64,000 nt of DNA from Larix kaempferi (taxonomy: Eukaryota; Streptophyta; Pinopsida; Pinales; Pinaceae), in assembly GCA_027924585.1 (NCBI GenBank), contig BSBM01000068.1:10812001-10876000 (forward strand). Reading direction: 5' to 3'. Shown here one piece after another: positions 1 to 10,755 of the stretch. Below the pieces are notes generated by a model that was not told the DNA's origin, ran no database searches, and was given only the letters and a program-made list of their open reading frames with translations. Both the position numbers and the translations under genes were made by a program. Each line of letters starts with the position of its first letter. Within the stretch, counting starts at the first letter, position 1.

Positions 1-976
1 TATAATTTGCCTCGTAATTTACAAAAAGAACTAACTCACATTCGATATACTTACAATGTTTTGTTAGTAATAATGTTAGAATAATACATATGTTACACTT
101 AATTAATGATATTTGTTTGCATTTTATATGACTTTGTTGTTGGTTACACATTTGCCATAGTATATGATCTTTCGCTATATCTTATATATGTGATGAATGA
201 TACCTATTAAATGATACTTGAATGCTGCTAATTTACATTGATAATACTTATTTGCATTGATGAACAATCCTTGTTTCTCATTGGTGATGGTTATATTGTC
301 ATATGTACGAATAGTGAATGACTTGGACAACTATAACTTAAAGAATATTTGATTAGTGGTTGAGTTTTATTGACAATATAGTCTTTTGATCCAATGTTGT
401 TTATCTCAATATATGTTTATACACTTCATTGGTTCATTGGTTGAAATTAGATACACTTGACTCCATTAGGCACTGATCTAACCCTAGGATTGCATAGAGC
501 ATAGTTTGTTGGTTGTCTTAGTGCTTTACAGGATTGCATAAGGATACTTCTCCTTGGAGATTTTGACTTTCGAAGAAGTTAGAACGGTGACCAAGGTGAC
601 ATTGGGTCACTATTCTTATTTATGCTTATTGGGAATTAACCCTGCTAATTTGCTCGGTAACAGGTTGTATCCTGACTTACACTTTATCCTGTGATATTGA
701 GGACTTCCCCACCTATGCATGTGTGTTGGATAGATTCCTTGTTATTATGTGTCTCAGCTTTGAGTTGTGCAACAGAACTTGCCGAAGCCTTGATCCTTCT
801 AGGCTAAGCAAACTTGCTGGTGTTGGTTCTTGAGCTTATGAGTTGGGATTCTGAAGCCTTGAACTCTTTGGTCGGTTGCCCCTGATGTTTGGTCCTGATT
901 GTGGATGATTCCCCTCGGTTTCCTGAGTTGTGTTAGCTAAAAGTTGAAGAAAATTGTACTACCATCATTACATGCA
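1..976. other. Intergenic flank, no gene seen
   Basis: AT-rich sequence with no long reading frame. The right part (about 440-975) is less AT-biased and could be old LTR-type sequence, but no LTR ends, primer site or coding homology can be seen. It is interrupted by the Copia insertion at 982 and resumes at 8164. Confidence 0.5.
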
Positions 977-981
977 TTTAT

Positions 982-1631
982 TGTTAAATTTTCTGAATTT
1001 ACTTCAATCTGATCTAGGATCTTAACTGAGAGAACAACATGTACAGCATATCTACAGCATATCAATCATGGAGACAATAATGCAAGCACACAAGAGACAC
1101 AAAGATTTACTTGGGGAAAACCATAGAGGTGAAAAACCCCAATAACTTCCTCAGAGATAGATAGAGCAATGATACAACCAACCAAGAGAGATAGCCATAA
1201 CCTAGCAGCAGATCCTCCTCCTCCATAAGTGCGCCACTCCTCCTTGAGTGCATGTGTGAGAAGTGAGTGAGTAAATAGAGTGCCTCCCGCACTCTATTTA
1301 TACTTGACTTGACTTGCCTTTTTACCTAACTCATGTAGGCTCGAACTTTACCACATAACATAATGCTAAGTGGGCCGACCCCCAATAGGGTGGTCTAATA
1401 ACCCTTTGACCCACATGGCCGACCCCCAATAGAGTGGTCTAATAACCCTTTGACCCACATGACTTATACAGGGCCGACCCCAAATAAGGTGGTCTAATAA
1501 CCCATCAAGTATAAGTTATGACACTTACAATATAAGTGACGACACTTCCTTATAGAGGAATAATACCATCTCTATAGGAATACAATATACATATATGTGA
1601 AATACATTCCGAAGTTACATATACATCAACA
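982..1631 (-). repeat. 3' LTR of Copia-1
   Basis: 650 bp, TG...CA. On the minus strand a TATAAATAG box lies at 1294-1302. U3 (to the right on the plus strand) holds two complete and one partial copy of a 44-bp direct repeat containing GGCCGACCCC (1372-1416, 1417-1460, 1471-1503). Confidence 0.95.
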
Positions 1632-1640
1632 CTCCCTCTT
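1632..1640 (-). other. Polypurine tract, Copia-1
   Basis: Minus strand AAGAGGGAG directly abuts the 3' LTR, as expected for plus-strand DNA priming. Confidence 0.85.
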
Positions 1641-1892
1641 AACTAGGAAGGTATTTCTCAGCACAGTTCTTCTAGCACAAGTCATCTTCTCTGGATCATC
1701 GTCACTGAATAATCGTCATCGAGTCATCATCATCGTCACTGCTGCTGCTATCTCAATCAATCTCTGAATCTACTCGTCATAGGAAGTTCTACAGAGCCAA
1801 TCCTTTTTCATACTGGATGTAGGCCCACCACCTGCAGGTCTTCGTCATCACTGGCCATACTGTGGAATCCTCAGGACTTATTACGTGCGTCA

Positions 1893-2476
1893 CAAAACCT
1901 CGAAAGAGCATCCAAGGATGTTACGGGTACACAACTCCGACCTGTAGGATCTCCTAGGGCGCCATTACATGTGACCCCACCACAAAACCTTGCAAGAGCA
2001 TATCAGGATGTTACGGGTACACAACTACGACCTAAAATCTCCCAGGGCGCTATTACATGTGGTCCACCAAAAAACATCGCAAGAGCATCTCAGGATGTTA
2101 CGGGTACACAACTCCGACCTGAAATCTCCCAGGGCGCTATTACATGTGGTCATGGCAAAACCTCGCAAGAGCATCCCAGGACTGATTACGGGCACACAGC
2201 CCAACCTATCGGATCTCCCAGGGCGCTATTACATGCCATAGGACAAAACCTCGCAAGAGCATCTGCCAGATATCCCAGGGCGCTATTACATGCCATAGGC
2301 AAAACCTCGAAAGACTATCTGCAGATCTCCTAGGGCACCGAATTACATGTCCTCTCAGAGCAAAACCTCGAAAGAGCATTTTCCAGATGTCCCAGGGAAC
2401 CGATATTACATGCCATAGGCAAAACCTCGAAAGACCATCTGCAAATCTCCCAGGGCACCGGATTACATGCTCATCT
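1893..2476. repeat. Tandem repeat, 86-bp units grading into 60-bp units
   Basis: Eight consecutive units share AAAACCTCG..AAGA at one end and CAGGGCGCTATTACATG at the other. The first four are about 86-90 bp and contain GATGTTACGGGTACACAACT. The last four are about 57-60 bp and lack that middle part. The reading frames over this stretch are repeat artefacts. Confidence 0.9.
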
Positions 2477-2544
2477 GCACAACCTGATCCACAGCCACAG
2501 AGTATCAACCTGATACTCACCATACATCATCCTGATGTATCCAT

Positions 2545-2800
2545 GATCATCCTGATCATCATCACTGCAACGTCCTGCTGCATGTCATCTGGAGCAATCA
2601 TCCTGAAGCTCGTCATCTATGATCATCCTGATCATCATTGCAACATCCTGTTGCATGTCATCTGGAGCAACATCCTGAAGCTCGTCATCTATAATCATCC
2701 TGATCATCACTGCAACATCCTGCTGCATGTCATCTGGAGCAACATCCTGAAGCTCGTCATCTATGATCATCCTGATCATCACTGCAACATCCTGCTGCAT
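2545..2800. repeat. 72-bp tandem repeat
   Basis: At least three copies with period 72 bp (landmark ATCATCCTGATCATC at 2621, 2693, 2765, with a diverged copy at 2545). Open in several frames because the period is a multiple of three, but there is no sign of protein function. Confidence 0.9.
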
Positions 2801-2829
2801 ACCAAGTATCTACCTGATACATATCATCA

Positions 2830-3065
2830 TACATGATCCTCCTGATCATCAATGTATCCACCTGATACAAATACAAATACATGATACATATCACCATACA
2901 TGATCCACCTGATCACACAATGTATCCACATGATACATATACAGATACATGGTCCAAGCATCCAACATGATGCGTACATACATAAAATGATCCAACTGAT
3001 CATATCCAGCATCCAAATGATGCGTACATACATACATAAAATGATCCAACTGATCATATCCAAGC
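2830..3065. repeat. Further tandem repeats related to the 72-bp array
   Basis: Two copies of a block of about 70-75 bp (TGATACATATCA..CATACATGATCC) followed by two copies of a block of about 50 bp (GATGCGTACATACAT..AAAATGATCCAACTGATCATATCC). The shared core TGATC..CTGATCAT suggests stepwise amplification from one seed. Confidence 0.8.
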
Positions 3066-3172
3066 AAAAACCAGAACATCATCCTGATGCTCATCATCCA
3101 GCACTTACATCCACAGCCATGTGAAGGATCCTCCTTCCAACATGCTTGGAATGGCTTCAGCAAATGTGTCCA

Positions 3173-4450
3173 TCACTTCTTCCTCGAAGTGTCCTCAATC
3201 TGAAGAACGCCAAGCCTCTCTCTGAAGTACTCGAACTTCACCCTGGCTAGTGGCTTCGTCAGCACATCTGCAATCTGCTCGTCTGTCGCAACATATAGGA
3301 GCTTCACAGCTCCTCTCTGCACCATATCCCTGATATAGTGATATTTGATCTCTATGTGTTTCGACCTGTCATGAAACACTGGATTCTCGGACAGCTTCAC
3401 ACAACTCTGGTTATCACAGAAGATACCAGTAGCTTCCAACGGGAGATCAAATAGCTCAGACAGTAGCTTCTGTAGCCATACTGCCTCACAACTAGCTGAG
3501 CAGGCTGCAACATACTCTTCCTCAGCTGTACTCAATGCTACGCAGGACTGCTTCCTGCTAAACCAAGAGATCACACCTGGTCCCATACTGAAGCAACACC
3601 CAGATGTGCTCTTCCTATCTGCAGCATTGCCAGCCCAATATGAATCAACATAACCCTGCAGGTTAAACTTTTGATTCACCTCATACCTGAGCCCATAATC
3701 CACTGTACCCTTCAGGTACCTCAGAACATGCTTTACAGCAACCAGGTGAACACTCCTCGGATCCGTCAGGAACTGGCTCAATGTGTTCACAACAAAGCAA
3801 ATATCTGGTCTCGTGTTCATCATGTACATCAAGGACCCAATCATCTGACGATACATGGAGACATCAACCAGCTCAGATGAAGCATCACATAGAAGCTTCA
3901 TATTCGATGCCATAGATGTGGCCATGGCCTTGCAATCCATCATCCCGAACCTCTTCGGGATATATACTGCATACTTCCCTTGTCCAAGGAAGATTCCATC
4001 TGCACTCTGCCACACCTCCATGCCAAAAACAAATAGTGCATCATCCCCAAGTTCTTCATCTCGAACTCGGTAGTAAGCTTCCGCTGCGTGTCGACAATCA
4101 ATCTATTTTCACCTGTAACAAACAGGTTATCTGCATACAAAAGTAGTATCACTAGATTTCCTTCCTCAACCTTGTAGTAAGGGTTGGAATCCGCTTTACT
4201 CTTGGTAAAGCCCAAACTGGATAGAAAGCTGTCTATCCTACCATACCAAGTTCTGCACACATAAATTGACTACACCATGCTGTCTTGAAATCCATCTGGT
4301 GCATCTTCTATTTCATCTCAATGCTGCCATCTGCAACATGCTTGATCTGATAGTTCCATTTGGAAGTCATAACAAACTTCCCTTCACATCTTGGGACTGC
4401 AACCCAAACATCATTCTTCATGATCGACGGATCATTCCATTTCTTCATCC
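3173..4450 (-). pseudogene. Copia reverse transcriptase/RNase H remnant
   Basis: Minus strand. The C-terminal part (4021-3173, 282 codons) reads through the end of RT and all of RNase H, with the Copia signatures KSTSGCCFSMG, LSTAEEEYVAAC, SKHIEIKYHYIRD and ADVLTKPL, and ends in a natural stop. A frameshift near 4020 separates it from 4260-3940, which carries the RT catalytic-box equivalent YADN (normally YVDD, so altered). A further stretch at about 4450-4266 matches the start of RT (KNDVWVAVP, HVADGSIE). The middle of RT between these pieces is deleted. Non-functional by frameshift, deletion and active-site change. Confidence 0.9.
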
Positions 4451-4499
4451 CAGATCCTGGGAACTTCAATATCTTCAATAGATATCTTTATTGCTGAAC

Positions 4500-7495
4500 A
4501 AATGTTGTAGTTCTTCTTTTGTAGGAGATGGCATACGATCTTTCCTACACAACAAGTTAAATTGCATGATTAGAAAACATCTCATAGTTTTCAGAACAAA
4601 TTCTTACACATAAAGAAATATGTCATACAGTCATGCAATTATCTTAGCCAATGCTTCAATACAACATTTATCCATATCCCATAACTTTCTAGATGCCTTC
4701 CAATCTCTGCCAGAACATTGTTAAGAGTGTGCACAACTCCCAACATGTCAGCAAAGAGGTTTCATTCTAGATAAGTAGCAATGGAATGTTCTACAGTGCC
4801 ATAGGCCACTTACCCATGTATATTAGTAGTATACTGTTCATCAATGCAACTATTCTAATATGCATAATACACAACCTAATTCTAGGAACATCAGTATATA
4901 CATTATTGAACAGTATTATTTAAAACAAACAAATATGCAAGAAATGATGATTAAAATACTTATCTTTCTTTGTTCGTTGGGTGGACTCCCTCTGAGTCTT
5001 TGCTTCCTTGCAGGAGCTGTTGGAGTCCTAATCTGAAGTAGCTTCTTCTACACTTTTCTGTTGTGGAATGTAGAAAGATGGTCAACTCCCTCTGAATATC
5101 TACATCCTTGTAGAAACTACTGAAGTGTGCTCCTTTTCTTTCTTGCAGGAACAACTGGAGTGTGCTCCTTTGCTTTCTTGCAGGAACAACTGGAGTGTGC
5201 TCCTTTGCTTTCTTGCAGGAGCAACTGGAGTGTGCTCCCTCTTGATCTTTGCTTCCCGAATTACCTGTTCTTGAACTCATATTCATCCTTGGTCCCTATG
5301 CATGCTTATTAGTATCATGATTGTGTTATCCTTGTGATTTCATATAAAATCATACATTCATTAGTATACTATTAAAACACAATAATTTCAAGCATGTATA
5401 GTCATGATCATTTCAAACAGAATAATAAGCATTAGCATTCAAGGTTTATGTGGAATTCTTATGGTTAGTCAAATCATAAGAAGCATAACATGTCTAAACC
5501 TGTAATTACTCAAACCTATGACTCTTCAGGTTAGTTGAATCATCAATCAAGATAAGAGATATAATATGCATAAAACCTGTGATTATTCAAACCTATACCT
5601 TCATGATTCTTCTAGTTAGTCATATCATCAATTATGGTAATAGACATAATATGCATACAACCATGATTATTCAAACTTATGACTTCATGAGTAATCATTA
5701 TCAACAACACAACAGTATAAGATCCTAAACCAAGGTAGGATTCTAGCTTGATATAGGAAAAACACACCTGGATTAGCATGCTAGCTAGTTTATGTCTAAC
5801 ATACCCGCATAATGTCTTTTGGTTCTCTTCAGTGACTTGTGCTAGTAACCTGCATGTCTCATATGTTAACCATTACAAAACCAAGTTATACATACCTCGT
5901 AAATGGATCTTCTATGAGATCCATGACAATGGATGAATCTTTGTCCTCATGTTATCATGACCATATGTTCTTGGACCAGAACATGATTTGTCTTTCTTGG
6001 TGTACCTTTCATGTTAGTAGACAACATAAACCTCATACAACACCATAATGCATTAGTACAATTATAAGTGTCAACACCCTAATCAATGAATATTTTCTAT
6101 CGTGCATTCATAGTTTTATTAAGGTGATATGACAAGTCTAAAATCAAGATTGTACTAACCGTAATAACATGAAGACAAACATACCATAAAATTAATCATG
6201 AACAAATCTCAAAACATACCTTGATGAGTCATACCTGTCGAGATCACTTGTAATCTCCTTATGTAAAGCTTTAGCCTCATCTCCCCTCTGAAACAGGAAC
6301 TTCTTTACTTATGCAGGTGACCAATCCATCTTCTTCTAGGATTAACCCAATCCACTTGATTTGCAAGAACTGGAACTGGAGATGGATAAGGGTTTTGTCA
6401 GAGAAACCCCAAAAATTCAAACTTCCGAAAGGATAGAAATATGCGCCTTGATGAGCTGATCAAACTGGTATATTCAGAATTTGAAAACTGCAAAGTTTCA
6501 CTCCTCAATTTTGCCTTTGAAACTTTCAGATTCACTGGACGTGACCCTAAACTGGGGTTTGATGAAGCCCACTCTTTTGCCCAATCAAAAGGTTTGAACC
6601 AAAGCTCTAAGCTTCTATTTTTATGAGGAGCTTCCAGCCGTGGTCACAGATTTCAAAAATTCTCATTTTTACAGAAGCCCTAATTTTCCACTTTTCTGAT
6701 CAAAGTCCCGAACTAGGGTTTGATCAAGCCTGGCCTTTTTCCCAGCCAAAAATTATGATCTTGGTCTCTAAATTTTTATTTTGATGAGTATCATTCAGCC
6801 TTGGTATTCGATTACAAAAATTCCAACTTTCTTCAAAGCCCTAAATTCCGGAAGCCATGAATGAAGGTACTCAAAAATAATTCTGTTTTGACAGAAATAT
6901 GTACCTGATTGTTTCTAGTGTAACTCTGAACTTTTTGATCCACAGGGTCTAAAAACGTTCTTGAGATATCCCTGACCTGTTATCTTTCCATCCTGACAGA
7001 TCTGACCTCAATTGGATTCTCTGAGAGAGAGTTATGCCAAATGTCGCAACGTGACCTGTTTTGGGATTAAAACAGGAGAGCGACCTTGTACGGAGTACCA
7101 CGTGTCACTGGTTCACCTTCGGCCTCTGAAAACGTTTTCTGAGATAGTACAGTCTGTGTACTACCTGTCACTTTTTACGAAATTTCATTTGGAGCTTCCT
7201 AGCCCAAGTTATGACCTTTTTCCCAGGTCACCTGATTTTGACTCAGATCTGGAAGAGGCAGAAACCCTATATTGCACAGATCATAAATCACAAAGTACAA
7301 AGAATTAGAGGTTTTCCTTTGGACACAAGGTACCTGGAGATTTAATCTTCGTCCTGTAACAATTTCAGATCTGAAAACTTCGCCAAAACGGATTATAGTG
7401 AAAGTGCTACGATGACTGGTTTTTGCTATATCAAGCCCTAGCATCGTAAGTGCAACAAGTGTCATACATGCCATATCATGCCTTCTTTCAAGCTA
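4500..7495. other. Copia-1 internal region without recognisable gag/protease/integrase
   Basis: About 3 kb where an autonomous Copia would encode gag, protease and integrase on the minus strand. I find no zinc knuckle, DSG protease motif, integrase HHCC or DDE pattern on either strand. A weak RT-proximal trace may reach 4540. The stretch 6400-6850 contains imperfect, diverged copies of a block of roughly 170 bp (CCCTAAACTGGGGTTTGAT and similar). It may be replaced or captured sequence, or very old leader; no host gene is recognised. Confidence 0.5.
5110..5250. repeat. 35-bp tandem repeat
   Basis: About four copies of a 35-bp unit with core AACTGGAGTGTGCTCCTTTG (landmarks at 5121, 5156, 5191, 5226). 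Lies within the non-coding interior of Copia-1. Confidence 0.9.
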
Positions 7496-7507
7496 GCTCT
7501 GATACCA
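7496..7507 (-). other. Primer binding site (initiator tRNA-Met), Copia-1
   Basis: Minus strand reads TGGTATCAGAGC immediately after the LTR. This is the standard plant Copia primer site complementary to the 3' end of initiator tRNA-Met, and it fixes the element's orientation as minus. Confidence 0.95.
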
Positions 7508-8158
7508 TGTTAAATTTTCTGAATTTACTTCAATCTGATCTAGGATCTTAACTAAGAGAACAACATGTACAGCATATCTACAGCATATCAATCATGGAGA
7601 CAATAATGCAAGCACACAAGAGACACAAAGATTTAGTTGGGGAAAACCATAAAGGTGAAAAACCCCAATAACTTCCTCAGAGATAGATAGAGCAATGATA
7701 CAACCAACCAAGAGAGATAGCATAACCTAGCAGTAGATCCTCCTCCTCCATAAGTGCGCCACTCCTCCTTGAGTGCATGTGTGAGAAGTGAGTGAGTAAA
7801 TAGAGTGCCTCCCGCACTCTATTTATACTTGACTTGACTTGCCTTTTTACCTAACTCATGTAGGCTCGAACTTTACCACATAACATAATGCTTGAGTGGG
7901 CCGACCCCCAATAGGGTGGTCTAATAACCCTTTGACCCACATGTCCGACCCCCAATAGAGTGGTCTAATAACCCTTTGACCCACATGACTTATACAGGGC
8001 CGACCCCAAATAAGGTGGTCTAATAACCCATCAAGTATAAGTTATGACACTTATAATATAAGTGACGACACTTCCTTATAGAGGAATAATACCATCTCTA
8101 TAGGAATACAATATACATATATTGTGAAATACATTTCGAAGTTACATATACATCAACA
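7508..8158 (-). repeat. 5' LTR of Copia-1
   Basis: 651 bp, nearly identical to 982-1631. As this is the upstream LTR for minus-strand transcription, its TATAAATAG box (7819-7827) would be the element's promoter. The U3 44-bp repeats lie at about 7897-8028. Confidence 0.95.
7819..7827 (-). promoter_or_regulatory. TATA box in Copia-1 5' LTR
   Basis: Minus-strand TATAAATAG, conserved in both LTRs, directly downstream of the repeated U3 block. Position and sequence fit a plant Pol II LTR promoter. Confidence 0.7.
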
Positions 8159-8163
8159 TTTAT

Positions 8164-8580
8164 GTGATCCATTATTATATTTTATGAAATGCAAGCCCAT
8201 GATAAATATTGAATTAAAACTATGCTTGTAAGCACAACATAGAGGGCTATGAAATGAAATGTAAATCACCTGGATGAAAGCTGCAATTAGGTGTGCTTTG
8301 AAGCACATGCAAATCTGACGAGTCATAAGGCCTAAAAAGAAATGGGTAAACAAATACATATTAGAGGAAAATTGGGTGAAAAATGGGCCTCCTAAGGAAA
8401 ATGGTAAAAAACGTCATGTAGGCAATTTTTATACTATTTCGCTTTATCGAAGCTGCCCAGGGGTTATTTCACTTTTATCAAACCTACCTTAGATATTATT
8501 TTATATTAAAATCAATTTATGAGGACGAAGTTCGGATGTAGTGTTTTCACCCAAAATAAGGAAATAAAATTAAATACACA
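8164..8580. other. Non-coding flank
   Basis: Continuation of the sequence interrupted by Copia-1 at position 981. No gene, repeat boundary or RNA gene recognised. Confidence 0.5.
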
Positions 8581-8685
8581 TTGCCAACTTAAAAGTTATT
8601 GGGTCATGTATTACTAAAATATGGATGGGTATATTAGTTTTGATATTAGTTATTAATATATTTAATTATATATTTTTAGTAGTTG
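8581..8685. repeat. AT-rich satellite, left piece
   Basis: Contains the satellite landmarks AAGTTATTGG, ATGGATGGGTATATTAG and GATATTAGTTA found again at 16681-17101. Its last 5 bp (AGTTG) form the target duplication of the element starting at 8686, so this piece and 16669-17101 were contiguous before that insertion. Confidence 0.8.
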
Positions 8686-10689
8686 TGCCATGTCCCAAAA
8701 TTTGGCATTGGGTCACAATGGCCTAAGCAAATTGGCCCTATTCATTAGAGTTTGTCAATTGATGCTAAAGGTCAAATAATTGCCAAGGAGGAAAATTACT
8801 AGTTTCATAAGTTTGGGGTGGAAGCTTTGGGATTTGGAATAATGGGGATAACAAATGATGTGGAACATTAGTATGGAATAAATATTTAATAAAGGAGATA
8901 AATAAATATAATACAAGTGAAAATCAAAGTGGCATTTGATCATGAAGACACATAGAGGAAGTGGGACCCACACAAGCTAGAATTTATGGTGCCACATGGC
9001 ATCCTCTTCTTGCAATTTCGAATCCATGGGAAGCCTAATGATCTTGGGATGATTTATAAGGTCAATAATACTTGGCATGAGTCAATGAGGTCAAAATATA
9101 TAGGAAGAGTAACTCCCATGGAAGAGGAAGAGGAAGAGACAATTTGGAGCTAGTGAGACACTTGGGTTAGATTCCCTAGCTCTATGGCAACAATGATGAA
9201 GATGTTATGACACCTATGACAAAAATCGGACCTGAAGGCTGACATATGACATATATGACATGTCAAGGATAAAAAATAGACTCCAAGAGGGCACTCAAGG
9301 GTGTTAGGGCAGCTAAGATGCTTCCACATGTGATTTGGTGGAAGTGGAGACTAGGAATTGTTTGTACAAGTGGCGTTCTTTGGAATCTCTTCCCAACTTG
9401 AGTTGGCATGAGTTGCTTGGAAGGAATTCAACCCATGGAGGACATTATAACTTTATAAATGTCAAGAACAAAGAATGAAACCAGCTTTTTTTGAAGAGGG
9501 AGAGCTAGTGGATGACTAGTTTCTTGCCTTAGCCAAATTTCGAAGGTGAAAGATTCCCATCCAAGTTGGTAATTGAAAATTCCATTCAGACCTTTCATTT
9601 GGAGCTTTAATGGAGTCTTTATTTGCAAGTGTAAGCTAAATTGCAGCTCATGGTTTCTTCTATTGCATCTCACTCCTTCAACCATTTCCAGTTTGATGGC
9701 ATATTCTTGATCCTTGAGGGAGGGCATTTTTGGTGAGCTATTGTACTCTTTGGGGGATCTTCTAATGCCACCATTCCTTTTTTAATATGAATTAAATACT
9801 TTGTTCTTCATCTCCAAAAAATTTTAGGTCTAAATTCCAAGTAGAAATGTATAAATCTCATTTTAATGAAAGGACAATGCCATTTCCCCACTACCTTGCT
9901 ATGAACCAATGTAATGTTGATGGATTCGAATGGATAAGTAAAATACTGATGGTTTATCAATAATGGAATGTTATTGATGTATTTATACAAGTTTCATGTT
10001 CATTTCTCAAGCATTTTGAAGTCATTTTACTCAGTTTATTTACATTTGGAGAAGATTTGGTGCCATTTCCCCAAGGGTCAAACTAGTGATTTTTGCTGTT
10101 GTTTGGGAGAGATTTCGAATAGAATTAATAACTAATTAATGGTGAATTTGGGACCTTAATAAAATCCTTGAGACATCACATACGTCTGTTCATAAATTTG
10201 AGTGGGTTTGGAGGCATTTGGGAATCCATTTTCAGTACATACCCTAGGGGGATTTGAATCCCAAATTATTAGTAAAATTGCATACTTGGTCTAGAATATT
10301 AAGAGATTTTGCAGAGGTATTTTGGTGGCCATATCTCATCCCTGAACATCATATTCAATTCCTAATTATCATTCATACACCTTCCTTGAATATTTAAAGG
10401 CATTTGGAGTCAAATTGAGACCTAGAGACCAATACTAGTCAAAGGGAAATTACTAGTAAAGTTCCCTACATTGGCCAGAATTGAAAGAAGACTTGCAGAA
10501 GTATTTTAAGGGTCCAAATCATCCATGAAATACATATTTATGTTCTAACATCATTCATATACCTTCTCAGAAGATTTGGGAGCAATTGGAGCAATTTGGG
10601 GACCTAGAGCTCAAACTAGTCAAAGGTCTAACTAGGGAAAAAAGTTAAAAATTGTCATTTTAATAACATTCCTAACAAGGGATATTAGA
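8686..10689 (+). repeat. 5' LTR of the LARD-like element
   Basis: 2004 bp, starting TGCCATGTCCC. It is colinear with the 3' LTR apart from substitutions, small indels and the nested insertion there. A possible TATA box (TATAAAT, 9454-9460) is preserved in the 3' LTR at 14163-14169. The last bases, ATTAGA, differ from ATTACA in the 3' LTR. Confidence 0.9.
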
Positions 10690-10690
10690 G

Positions 10691-10702
10691 TGGTATCAGA
10701 GC
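10691..10702 (+). other. Primer binding site (initiator tRNA-Met), LARD-like element
   Basis: TGGTATCAGAGC one base after the 5' LTR on the plus strand. Shows the element is plus-oriented and primed by initiator tRNA-Met. Confidence 0.93.
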
Positions 10703-10755
10703 ATGTTCCTTGCACCTGTGGATTAGGTACATACATTCAAGAATAACTGGAAACC

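Larger units (their letters stand above)
982..8158 (-). mobile_element. Complete but coding-defective Copia LTR retrotransposon (Copia-1)
   Basis: Two near-identical LTRs (982-1631 and 7508-8158) start TG and end CA. They are flanked by a perfect 5-bp target duplication TTTAT (977-981 and 8159-8163). On the minus strand the order is 5' LTR (right), tRNA-Met primer site, about 3 kb without recognisable gag, protease or integrase, a broken RT/RNase H, tandem repeats, polypurine tract, 3' LTR. By hand count the LTRs differ at about ten substitutions and three small indels, so the insertion is fairly young. It cannot encode its own proteins and would need a helper element. Family assignment rests on Copia-type RNase H motifs; boundaries are certain. 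Confidence 0.95.

Noticed and set aside
1971-2836. Long overlapping open frames on both strands in 1971-2836 and 2585-3163
   Set aside because: They fall entirely in tandem repeats whose periods are at or near multiples of three, so all frames stay open. No protein-like composition or homology.
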